Shown here piece by piece: positions 6,836 through 12,480 of a DNA stretch of 12,480 bases. The DNA comes from an uncultured Olsenella sp. (GTDB lineage Bacteria > Actinomycetota > Coriobacteriia > Coriobacteriales > Atopobiaceae). Numbering within the stretch: the stretch's first letter is position 1; each line of letters starts with the position of its first letter. The DNA is taken from the NCBI GenBank assembly GCA_947253595.1, contig CAMXZR010000045.1, positions 1 to 12,480 on the forward strand, read 5' to 3'. The notes beneath the pieces are model-generated. The model did not search any database, was not told where the DNA came from, and saw only the letters and a list, made by a program, of their open reading frames with translations. Made by a program: the position numbers and the translations under genes.

Positions 6836-9619
6836 CTAATAAACGGAGAGGGACTCGAACTCCCCCGGATGGAGCGTGATCTGCATCGCCCAGGGCGGCA
6901 CCAGCTCGGGACGATGGTCCTCGTCGTAGAAGACGAAGGTCGTCTTGTAGGGCGGTATGCGGTCGGGGTAGATGCCCCAGCCGTCGGTGAAGTAGATGAG
7001 GCCCTGCAGGTCGTCGAACTCCCCGTTGGCGAGGAGGTCGTTCACGTAGCGGAAGGCGGGCCTGAAGTCCGTCCCGCCGAAGCCCCTGAGCCTGATGTCA
7101 CGCCGCCATCGGTCGAGATCGGCGAGAGAGGAGATTGTCACGTCGTCCTGCACGCGCAGGTCGGCCTGGATGATGTGGATGTTGGTGCGGGCGGCCCAGC
7201 TCGACTCGCTGCTGAGGACGTCGAAGCTGGCGTCGACGAACTGCTGGACCACCTCGCGCGTGACCGAGCTCGAGGTGTCTATGACGATGACGAAGTCGCG
7301 GATGCGGCGCTCGTCCCTGAACTCGAGGGGCTCGACCAGGGGGGTGTCACCGTACAGCTCGAGTCCGTAGGTGTAGAAGACGTAGTCGAACTCGTCCTGC
7401 GAGAGGCGCATCTCCTCGTTCTGGACGGCGAACTGCCGCAGGAACTCGCGGTAGTCGACCTGCTCGTGGGCGGAGACCTCGAGCTCGTCGACGAGCCCAC
7501 CCACGCGCTGGCCGCTTTGCCTCGAGAGCGTCTGGAGGTCGACGCGAATCGACTTGGCGGCCTGTCTCCAGGTCTCCTCGCTCCGCGAGCGCTCCTCAGC
7601 CGCCGATGCAGCGGACCGAGCGGGAGCCTGGTGGGGTCGGGAGTCCTCTTGGGGTGCCCCCTCGCCGCCACGCCCGTCGCCCTCCTCGGGCTCCCCCTCG
7701 TCCCCGTCCCAGATGCCGTCGCGGTAGCCGCTTCCGCGTTCGCCCGAGCGCGCGGAGTCCTGGTCCTGCGAGCCCGGATGCTGGGAACCCGCTTGGCCGT
7801 CGGAGCTGCCGCCCTTCGCGTCCGTCCCGCTACCCTCTCCGGGGGATGCGTCCGGCTTCTGGGGATGCCAGGGAGCATGGTTGTCTACGCGGAAGATGTC
7901 CGCCCAGAGCCCACGCATGTTGTCCCAGGCGCCCCTGCGCAGGTGGCCATAGAGGCGCTCGGTCGTGACGCGCCCGCCGAGCGCCTCGCGGACCTGCTCC
8001 ATCACTACGGCGATCTTCTTTCCCCGCTCCCCCTCGCGTGGCCCCACCAGCTCGGTCGCCAGATTCTCGGCGACGACATCTGCCGCGAGGTCCCAGGAGG
8101 CGGCGTCCACGTCGGTTCCCACGAAGGGGTGCAGGAGCAGGCAGTGTACGAAGAGGTGCGCGAGGTCGTGGACGGGCGCCGCGCGCGTCGTGCGGAAGTC
8201 CGCCAGCACGCGGCTTGGGTCGAACCAGAGCGTGCTCCCGTCGGTGGAGAGGAGGGAGGACCCCAGCTCCCGTGGTGCGAGTTCCAGGAGGCCCATGCTG
8301 GAGGCGAGGAAGGGATTCTGGGCCAGGAGCCCATCGCGCGCGAGCGAGACCACCTCCAGGGCAAGCGCGTCCCTCTCGCCTTGGATGCTGTCTCCTGCCG
8401 GGAGGGGCCTCGACGGGGCCAAGTTGCTGCGGGAGGCCGAGTCACCATAGTTTACCTGCGGAAGTGCAAGGCCCTTGACTTTCGGCGGCAGGGTGGCCTC
8501 GGACGCGTTCCCGTGCCGCGTCCGGGGCCTCGGCCCTTCGTCCGCCAGGCCCTGAAGACGCGCCAGGAGCCAGGCCGCCGCCTCGGCGTGTCCCCCCTCG
8601 CTTGCGGCCTGGATGGCCGCCCGCAGGTTCCGGTCCGTCATGGTGCGGGGCCAGGATTCGAGCAGCCTCAGTTCGCGCATATAGGAGTTCCGGGCGCAGC
8701 AGACCAGCACGGCGCGGTTCTGCGTCTCGCTGCCCGCGCTGAGCAGGGGCACCATCGAGCGCACAAGCTCGCCGTCGTCGCGGAGCCATCTGAGCGCCAC
8801 GAGCCTGCCCAGGAAGACCTGGGGCTCCGTCTGGCAGACGAAGGCAAGGATGGCAGGGTCGGCCCTGGGGACGATGAGGTTTCCCAGGACATGCTCTACG
8901 TTGGAGTCTCCCATGCCGCACTCGTGATGGAGCCCGAGGAGCCTACGCGCGAGGGCGAGGCAGGTCCGGGCGGTGCCCTCTTCGCGCCGGTCGGCATGTC
9001 TTAGGGACTTCCACGCCTTGACGACGCAGGCGCGCAGCAGGTCGTCGAAGACCGTGGCGTCGAAGAGCCCCTCCTCGGCCAGCCGCGCGACCAGTTCGCA
9101 GCTGGCGGCAAGGTCGACCTCGGGCGCATAGGGAGCCCCTGCCAACCGCTCCTTTCCGGAGAAGGGTTCGAACACCTCGGTGGAGACCGTGGGATCCATG
9201 TTGTTCACGAAGAGGGTGGGGCTCTCGCGTACGAGGTCGAAGCGGGTGAAGACGCCCTCGGGAGGGAGAAGGGCACGGATCGCGCGCGGGTGGCGGACGC
9301 CACCAAGGAGGTCCACGCCCCAGGAGAGGAGCAGGCGCGCCACGTCCTCGCGGGCGCAGCGCAGGGCGAGGGCGAGCGCCCAGCCGCTGTAGGCGAAGTC
9401 ACCATCGAAGGCCTGCCACACCGCCTCAACCACTGTGGTGTCTGCCATGCAGCACGCCCGCTCCAGGAGGTCGACCGCCTCCTGGGCCGAGAGGCCGTCA
9501 CGTACCTCCGCGAGTCTGCGGCAGGCATCCGCCGCTCGCGTGGACCCATCGTTCTGGATGAGCCCGCGAGCCCTGTCGAGCATGTCCCTGGTGCTCTGCC
9601 CCGCGCTCGTCTGGACCAT
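6836..9619 (-). CDS. Ankyrin-like / zincin-like / VWA fusion protein (DUF2201-type VWA)
   Basis: The 927 residues fall into four parts. Residues 1-370 are helical with ankyrin-like stretches, clearest at 79-104 (GWALALALRCAREDVARLLL) and 329-355 (LRAAIQAASEGGHAEAAAWL). Residues 425-580 resemble the putative metallopeptidase domain joined to VWA-like domains in DUF2201 proteins: H484-D-L-A-H488 with H492 and H497, then SWDLAADVVAENL (509-520). Residues 587-688 are an acidic Gly/Ser-rich linker. Residues 775-927 are a VWA domain with MIDAS residues D781-T-S-S-S785, T850 in GGTDF and D879 in YFTDG. VWA proteins of this sort bind a MoxR ATPase and a client, and the ATPase gene follows 68 bases downstream. 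The start ATG has AAGGAAGGGAG next to it. There is no signal peptide or TM segment, so it is likely cytoplasmic. The HExxH Glu is Asp here, so peptidase activity is doubtful. Ankyrin naming is by pattern only. Confidence 0.88.
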   Translation of the reverse strand: MVQTSAGQSTRDMLDRARGLIQNDGSTRAADACRRLAEVRDGLSAQEAVDLLERACCMADTTVVEAVWQAFDGDFAYSGWALALALRCAREDVARLLLSWGVDLLGGVRHPRAIRALLPPEGVFTRFDLVRESPTLFVNNMDPTVSTEVFEPFSGKERLAGAPYAPEVDLAASCELVARLAEEGLFDATVFDDLLRACVVKAWKSLRHADRREEGTARTCLALARRLLGLHHECGMGDSNVEHVLGNLIVPRADPAILAFVCQTEPQVFLGRLVALRWLRDDGELVRSMVPLLSAGSETQNRAVLVCCARNSYMRELRLLESWPRTMTDRNLRAAIQAASEGGHAEAAAWLLARLQGLADEGPRPRTRHGNASEATLPPKVKGLALPQVNYGDSASRSNLAPSRPLPAGDSIQGERDALALEVVSLARDGLLAQNPFLASSMGLLELAPRELGSSLLSTDGSTLWFDPSRVLADFRTTRAAPVHDLAHLFVHCLLLHPFVGTDVDAASWDLAADVVAENLATELVGPREGERGKKIAVVMEQVREALGGRVTTERLYGHLRRGAWDNMRGLWADIFRVDNHAPWHPQKPDASPGEGSGTDAKGGSSDGQAGSQHPGSQDQDSARSGERGSGYRDGIWDGDEGEPEEGDGRGGEGAPQEDSRPHQAPARSAASAAEERSRSEETWRQAAKSIRVDLQTLSRQSGQRVGGLVDELEVSAHEQVDYREFLRQFAVQNEEMRLSQDEFDYVFYTYGLELYGDTPLVEPLEFRDERRIRDFVIVIDTSSSVTREVVQQFVDASFDVLSSESSWAARTNIHIIQADLRVQDDVTISSLADLDRWRRDIRLRGFGGTDFRPAFRYVNDLLANGEFDDLQGLIYFTDGWGIYPDRIPPYKTTFVFYDEDHRPELVPPWAMQITLHPGEFESLSVY
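7556..7861 (-). repeat. Low-complexity acidic Gly/Ser/Glu linker in the VWA protein
   Basis: Codes residues 587-688, rich in Gly, Ser, Asp, Glu, Gln and Pro and with almost no hydrophobic residues. It separates the zincin-like core from the region leading into the VWA domain, and is probably disordered. Confidence 0.6.
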
Positions 9620-9697
9620 CTCCCTTCCTTTTGGCTTACTATCTCACACAAGACTTGCCCCGCGTCCGCGCGGATGGCCGACGCTGGGAGAATTCGC
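9620..9697. promoter_or_regulatory. Divergent intergenic region with a 10-bp palindrome
   Basis: The 78 bases separate the VWA gene (minus) from the HAD phosphatase (plus), so both promoters should lie here or just inside the genes. TCCGCGCGGA at 9665-9674 is a perfect palindrome and a possible operator. TACTAT (9637-9642) could be a -10 on the plus strand, or ATAGTA on the minus strand, but I find no convincing -35 for either. Confidence 0.35.
9686..9690 (+). promoter_or_regulatory. Ribosome binding site fixing the ATG start of the HAD phosphatase
   Basis: GGGAG ends seven bases before the ATG at 9698. An in-frame ATG at 9674 would add MADAGRIR, but it lies inside the palindrome and has no such site. 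Confidence 0.55.
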
Positions 9698-10555
9698 ATG
9701 ATACGGCTCGTTCTTTGTGACATGGACGGCACCCTCCTGCCCTTTGGGTGCCGGGAGGTCTCGAGGCGGACGATCGGTGCCATCGAGGAGCTGCGGCATG
9801 CGGGTGTCCGCTTCGGGCCGGCGAGCGGCCGGGAGCTCGAGGACATGACGGGGTTCTTCGGCAGGGGCAGCGTCACGATAGAGAACGGCATCCTCGCCAA
9901 CGGCAGGTACGTCCTTGCGGACGGCCAGGTGGTGTATCGCAGGGAGCTCGACCGAGAGGCGCTTCAGAAGGTCGTCGACTACGCCGTGAGCCAGCGCGAC
10001 TGTGGCCTGGTGACCCATGGCCCGGTACGCCCCGACGGGAGCTCGGAGCGCCTGCTCCTGGGGGCGAGCGCCGAGGAGGCGGCGGGGATGCGCACCAGCG
10101 AAGGCGGCCGCGTGGACGTGAGCCTTGTGCCCGAGCTGCCCGACTGCCCCATCCTCACGGTGGGCTTCCTCTGCAGCGGCTCCGCGGATCGCCTCTCCGA
10201 GGTTCGCCACGACCTTGCCGTCACCGCGCCGGAGCTTGACTTCGTCTCTCCCGCCCCGGGCTTTCTGGACGTCTTGCCCCACGGATGGAACAAGGGCACG
10301 GCGTTGGACCCCCTCCTCGAGGCGCTCGGGATCGAGGCGGACGAGGTGGCGTTCTTCGGAGACTCCGAGAACGACCTCGCCCTCATGCATCGCCTTCCCA
10401 ACTCGATCTGCGTGGAGAACGGCAGTGACGAGGCGAAGCGCACGGCGAGCTTCCGCATCGCGCGCGACCTCGACGACGCGCCGGCGCAGGTTATGGAAGC
10501 CATCGCGCGGAGCGGGGGAGACCTGGCCATCCCCGACGAGGTCGCGAGGGGCTAG
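9698..10555 (+). CDS. Cof-type HAD-IIB hydrolase (sugar or cofactor phosphatase)
   Basis: A 285-residue soluble phosphatase of the haloacid dehalogenase superfamily, of usual length for the Cof/YidA group. All four motifs are intact: nucleophile D8 and acid D10 in LCDMDGTLL, S43 in GPASGR, K199 in GWNKG, and D222 and D226 in FFGDSENDLALM. Residues about 80-190 between motifs II and III are the C2 cap that sets substrate choice. Mg-dependent removal of phosphate from sugar phosphates or nucleotide cofactors is the known role of relatives; the actual substrate is not predictable. The ATG at 9698 places the first strand (IRLVLCDMDG) right at the N-terminus, as in relatives, and has GGGAG seven bases upstream. 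It is divergent from the VWA gene and followed by a long non-coding stretch, so it is probably monocistronic. It is the catalytic counterpart of the degenerate HAD protein at the window's left edge. Confidence 0.93.
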   Translation: MIRLVLCDMDGTLLPFGCREVSRRTIGAIEELRHAGVRFGPASGRELEDMTGFFGRGSVTIENGILANGRYVLADGQVVYRRELDREALQKVVDYAVSQRDCGLVTHGPVRPDGSSERLLLGASAEEAAGMRTSEGGRVDVSLVPELPDCPILTVGFLCSGSADRLSEVRHDLAVTAPELDFVSPAPGFLDVLPHGWNKGTALDPLLEALGIEADEVAFFGDSENDLALMHRLPNSICVENGSDEAKRTASFRIARDLDDAPAQVMEAIARSGGDLAIPDEVARG

Positions 10556-10618
10556 ATGACCCGCCTGTCCCAGGGATTGCCGCGCGGGGCAAGCGGACGC
10601 CGCCTATATCGATTGGTC

Positions 10619-10634
10619 GGGGCAGGAGAGCCCC
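10619..10634 (+). terminator. Hairpin after the HAD phosphatase
   Basis: GGGGC (10619-10623) and GCCCC (10630-10634) flank the loop AGGAGA, 63 bases past the stop. It is short and lacks a T tract, so it is a weak candidate for ending the phosphatase transcript. Confidence 0.25.
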
Positions 10635-10650
10635 AACTACCGTCGGCTAT

Positions 10651-10859
10651 CTCGCGCACAAAATCGTTTTTGCGCGCGAGGTTCCATCGACCAACTGGGC
10701 GAACGTCTTTCTCTCTCGCACGATTCTCCTTTTTTTGCGAAGGTTTGTCTATTGGCGCGGCTGAATCACTCCCTCGCGGGATTCTTCTTTTGTGCGAAGA
10801 ACTTGCCGTTCAAGTCCAGCGCGTTCGGTAGCTCCGCACCTATCGGCCGTGCAACGAGC
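10651..10859. repeat. Array of four related dyad elements spaced 58-64 bases apart
   Basis: Each element has a left arm near CTCxCGCAC and a right arm near GTGCGAAG. Element 1 (10651-10680) is a 13-bp hairpin with one mismatch. Element 2 is 10713-10743. Element 3 is 10771-10800. Element 4 (10831-10859) has GCTC/GAGC and GCAC/GTGC. Elements 2 and 3 also match in the middle (GATTCT, then C and a T run) over about 28 bases with five mismatches and one gap. Element starts are roughly 64, 58 and 58 bases apart. Function unknown. Confidence 0.45.
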
Positions 10860-10999
10860 TCACTGGCGGCTTTTCGCGCAGCCCCCACGATCCGTCAGAC
10901 GCTCGAGCAGGTGCAGCGGCAGCTGAGGGAAAAGTACGTGGACGATTGCAGACGCGACCGGGACCTCCTTGCTGCGGGAAGGGGGACGATCTAGACAGG

Positions 11000-11039
11000 A
11001 GGACCGCGCGCACGGATTCGATTCCGTGCGCGCGGTCCT
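11000..11039. terminator. 17-bp perfect hairpin, likely terminator
   Basis: AGGACCGCGCGCACGGA (11000-11016) pairs perfectly with 11023-11039 around the loop TTCGAT. It has no T tract on its 3' side on either strand. It starts six bases after a TAG at 10992-10994 on the plus strand and lies about 150 bases past the MFS stop on the minus strand, so it could end transcription from either side. Confidence 0.5.
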
Positions 11040-11061
11040 GACAAAAAGGCCAGTTGAGAGA

Positions 11062-11105
11062 GGACGGCGTTCGCACTTTTGGCGTATCGTGCGAAGGAAC
11101 CGTCC
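11062..11105. terminator. Composite hairpin downstream of the MFS gene
   Basis: The outer stem GGACGG (11062-11067) pairs with CCGTCC (11100-11105), and the inner stem TTCGCAC (11070-11076) with GTGCGAA (11089-11095). They are separated by a small internal loop. On the minus strand it comes 85 bases after the MFS stop and is followed 14 bases later by TTTTT (11047-11043). Terminator for the MFS gene is the likeliest role. Its arms match the dyad elements at 10651-10859. Confidence 0.45.
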
Positions 11106-11189
11106 CGCCGCAAGGAAGTGCCGACAGCCGAGGTGGCCAGCCCTCCATGGCAACGCCTCTCGGCGCCGGCCCCCGCCCTGTCGCCGACG

Positions 11190-12410
11190 CTACCTGCGTT
11201 CGGGCACGCGGGTCATCAGCACGAAGCCGACGACGAACAGCGCGACGATGGAGAGCACGCCCAGAGACCCGCTTCCCGTAGCCGCCGTCATGGTCCCCAC
11301 GATGAAGGTGCCCAGGATGGCGGCATATTTGCCGAATATGTCGAAGAAGCCGAAATACTCGTTTGCGTGGTCCTTGGGGCAGAGCTTTCCAAACTCGGAG
11401 CGCGAGAGCGCCTGCAAGCCGCCCTGGAAGAGCCCGACCATGATGGCGAGGAACCAGAACTCGAGGGCGCTGTGCAGGAAGAAGGCGGCGAAGAGCGTGA
11501 TGAAGGTGTAGCCCGCGATGCCCACCAGGATCATCTTGCGGGTGCCCACCCTGCTTCCCAGCTTTCCGTAGGCGATGGCGGAGGGGAAGGCGACGAACTG
11601 CGTGACCAGCAGTGCGAGCACCAGCTGCGTGCCGTCGATCCCCAGGTCGGACCCGTAGCTCGTGGAGAGCTTGATGATGGTGTGCACGCCGTCGATGTAG
11701 AAGAAGTAGGCCAGCATGTAGGTGCGCAGGGCCTCGTTTCTCCAGATGTCGCGCAGGGTGCTGCGAATGCCGCGGATTGCCTTGGCAAGCGCGTGGCTCT
11801 CCAGGGGCTTGTAGTGGGTCTGCTCCACGTCGCGCAGCATCGGAATCGTGAAGGCGAGCCACCAGGCGGCGGTGACGGCGAACGAGATCTGCATGGAGGT
11901 CTGCAGCGCCAGGCCCAGCCTCTCGCGCAGGAGGACGACGGCCAGGCAGACGACGAAGGGCACGCAGCTTCCTATGTAGCCCCAGGCGTAGCCCTGGCTC
12001 GACACCTCGTCCATGTTCTCGTCGGTGGTGGTGTCCACCAGAAGCGCGTCATAGAACACGATCGAAGAGTTGAGCATCACCGAAGAGACGACGTACACGA
12101 CCAGGAAGGCCATGGCGTCCGTGGGGAAACCCATGCCCACGGTGGCGACGACGCCCGTGAGCACGCAGCCCAGGACGAACTTCTTCTTCATGCCCCGCAT
12201 GTCGGCGATGGAACCGAGGATGGGCATGAGCAGGGCTATGACCAGGGACGCAACGGTCTCTCCGTAGCTCCACGCCACGAGTGCGGGGCCGTCGGCCAGG
12301 GACTTGAAATAGATGGGGATGACGCTCGTGGCAAGTAGTACGAGGGCCGAGTTACCCACGTCATACATGATCCAGCTCTTCTCGGCCCTCGTGAACCTGG
12401 TGTGTGCCAT
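11190..12410 (-). CDS. UMF1/Atg22-like MFS transporter
   Basis: Cytoplasmic membrane transporter of the major facilitator superfamily, 406 residues, with about a dozen hydrophobic segments throughout. The N-terminus KSWIMYDVGNSALVLL (11-26) matches the W-x-x-Y-D-x-x-N-S signature of the UMF1/Atg22-like family. GSIADMRGMKKKF (66-78) is the MFS motif A loop between TM2 and TM3. The second half has a YGKLGSRVGTRK version at the equivalent loop and the family-like stretch GLFQGGLQALSRSEFGKL. Relatives are assigned to amino acid or other small-solute efflux, but the substrate is not known here. The ATG at 12410 is preferred because AGGGA/GGGAG lies 6-7 bases upstream and the signature starts soon after. 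An upstream in-frame start at 12470 would add 20 residues coded by a tandem repeat, which looks like leader DNA. It converges with the phosphatase gene across the 634-base stretch. Confidence 0.92.
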   Translation of the reverse strand: MAHTRFTRAEKSWIMYDVGNSALVLLATSVIPIYFKSLADGPALVAWSYGETVASLVIALLMPILGSIADMRGMKKKFVLGCVLTGVVATVGMGFPTDAMAFLVVYVVSSVMLNSSIVFYDALLVDTTTDENMDEVSSQGYAWGYIGSCVPFVVCLAVVLLRERLGLALQTSMQISFAVTAAWWLAFTIPMLRDVEQTHYKPLESHALAKAIRGIRSTLRDIWRNEALRTYMLAYFFYIDGVHTIIKLSTSYGSDLGIDGTQLVLALLVTQFVAFPSAIAYGKLGSRVGTRKMILVGIAGYTFITLFAAFFLHSALEFWFLAIMVGLFQGGLQALSRSEFGKLCPKDHANEYFGFFDIFGKYAAILGTFIVGTMTAATGSGSLGVLSIVALFVVGFVLMTRVPERR

Positions 12411-12416
12411 CTCTGC

Positions 12417-12424
12417 TCCCTCCC
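12417..12424 (-). promoter_or_regulatory. Ribosome binding site supporting the shorter MFS start
   Basis: On the minus strand GGGAGGGA sits six bases before the ATG at 12410. It favours this start over the in-frame ATG codons at 12470, 12461 and 12443, each of which lacks proper spacing to a Shine-Dalgarno site. Confidence 0.55.
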
Positions 12425-12436
12425 AGCAGGGTTCGT

Positions 12437-12470
12437 TGCGCATTCCTTGCACGCTGCGCATTCCTTGCAC
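12437..12470. repeat. 16-bp tandem direct repeat in the MFS leader
   Basis: TGCGCATTCCTTGCAC occurs exactly at 12437-12452 and again at 12455-12470, a period of 18 bases. Each copy contains the self-palindrome TGCGCA. It lies 27-60 bases upstream of the MFS start, where a repressor or activator could bind. Confidence 0.7.
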
Positions 12471-12476
12471 ATTGTA
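12471..12476 (-). promoter_or_regulatory. Possible -10 box of the MFS gene
   Basis: The minus strand reads TACAAT here, one mismatch from TATAAT. Transcription would start near 12464, inside the first repeat unit met by polymerase. The -35 would lie beyond the window, so this is only a candidate. Confidence 0.35.
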
Positions 12477-12480
12477 TGTG

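Larger units (their letters stand above)
10556..11189. other. 634-base stretch without a convincing gene, rich in hairpins
   Basis: Lies between the HAD phosphatase and the convergent MFS gene. The first half, especially 10650-10830, is visibly less GC-rich than the coding DNA around it and has T tracts (seven T at 10730-10736). It holds a GGGGC/GCCCC hairpin (10619-10634), four related dyads (10651-10859), a 17-bp perfect hairpin (11000-11039) and a composite hairpin (11062-11105). Open frames exist: 10556-10831 with no site, and one ending at 10994 whose last 35 or so residues look helical but with only a TTG start. None has a good RBS or family look. It may hold a small RNA, a decayed gene or a regulatory island. 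Confidence 0.5.

Noticed and set aside
5799..6839. 346-residue plus-strand open frame
   Set aside because: Antisense shadow of the MoxR ATPase, whose Walker motifs prove the other strand.
6782..9004. 740-residue plus-strand open frame
   Set aside because: It lies antisense to the VWA protein gene, whose domains are clear. Long antisense frames are common in high-GC DNA, and this one shows no recognisable domain and no good start site.
10803..10825. tRNA T-arm (GTTCAAGTCC)
   Set aside because: The flanking bases do not form a T-stem, and no acceptor, D or anticodon stems or CCA end can be fitted.
10556..10831. 91-residue open frame overlapping the phosphatase stop
   Set aside because: No ribosome binding site, composition unlike a protein, and it runs through the hairpin elements.
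10651..10859. CRISPR array
   Set aside because: The spacing (about 28-base repeat plus 30-36-base gap) looks like CRISPR geometry, but the repeats differ too much from each other, only four exist and no cas gene is in the window.
12411..12470. Upstream start for the MFS protein
   Set aside because: The extra 20 residues come from the tandem repeat, and the ATG at 12410 has the better ribosome binding site and matches the family's N-terminus.

Overview
The window is a dense, high-GC (clearly above 60 percent by eye) bacterial segment. It has six protein-coding genes, two convergent or divergent junctions and one unusually long non-coding stretch. The GC bias, GTG starts and gene families suit a high-GC Gram-positive such as a gut or oral Coriobacteriia member (Olsenella, Atopobium or Collinsella type). 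That placement is an inference from style and families; no rRNA or marker gene is present to prove it. I see no phage, transposase, integrase or tRNA.

Region 1 (about 1-5192, plus strand). The 5' edge cuts a gene for a HAD-fold protein that has lost its catalytic residues and cap and ends in two membrane segments. After a 98-base gap come a MacB/LolD-type ABC ATPase (842-1543) and, 4 bases later, a 1214-residue FtsX/MacB-type permease (1548-5192). The permease carries a coiled coil of about 370 residues between its first and second membrane segments. ATPase and permease form one export or lipoprotein/peptide-handling ABC system. A strong hairpin at 5193-5232 closes the convergent junction.

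Region 2 (5241-9619, minus strand). This is a two-gene unit. A 927-residue protein with an ankyrin-like helical N-terminus, a degenerate zincin-like core (HDxxH), an acidic Gly/Ser-rich linker and a C-terminal VWA domain with an intact MIDAS is followed by a MoxR-type AAA+ ATPase. By family precedent this is an ATPase plus VWA chaperone-like pair. Its client is unknown, and the fusion of domains makes it the most interesting protein system in the window.

Region 3 (9620-11189). A 78-base divergent spacer leads into an intact Cof-type HAD phosphatase (9698-10555, plus). It is followed by 634 bases without a convincing gene. That stretch is less GC-rich in its first half and full of hairpins: four related dyads spaced 58-64 bases apart, a 17-bp perfect hairpin and a composite hairpin.

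Region 4 (11190-12480, minus strand). This holds a UMF1/Atg22-like MFS transporter. Its leader contains a 16-bp direct repeat with an 18-bp period, just downstream of a possible -10 box.
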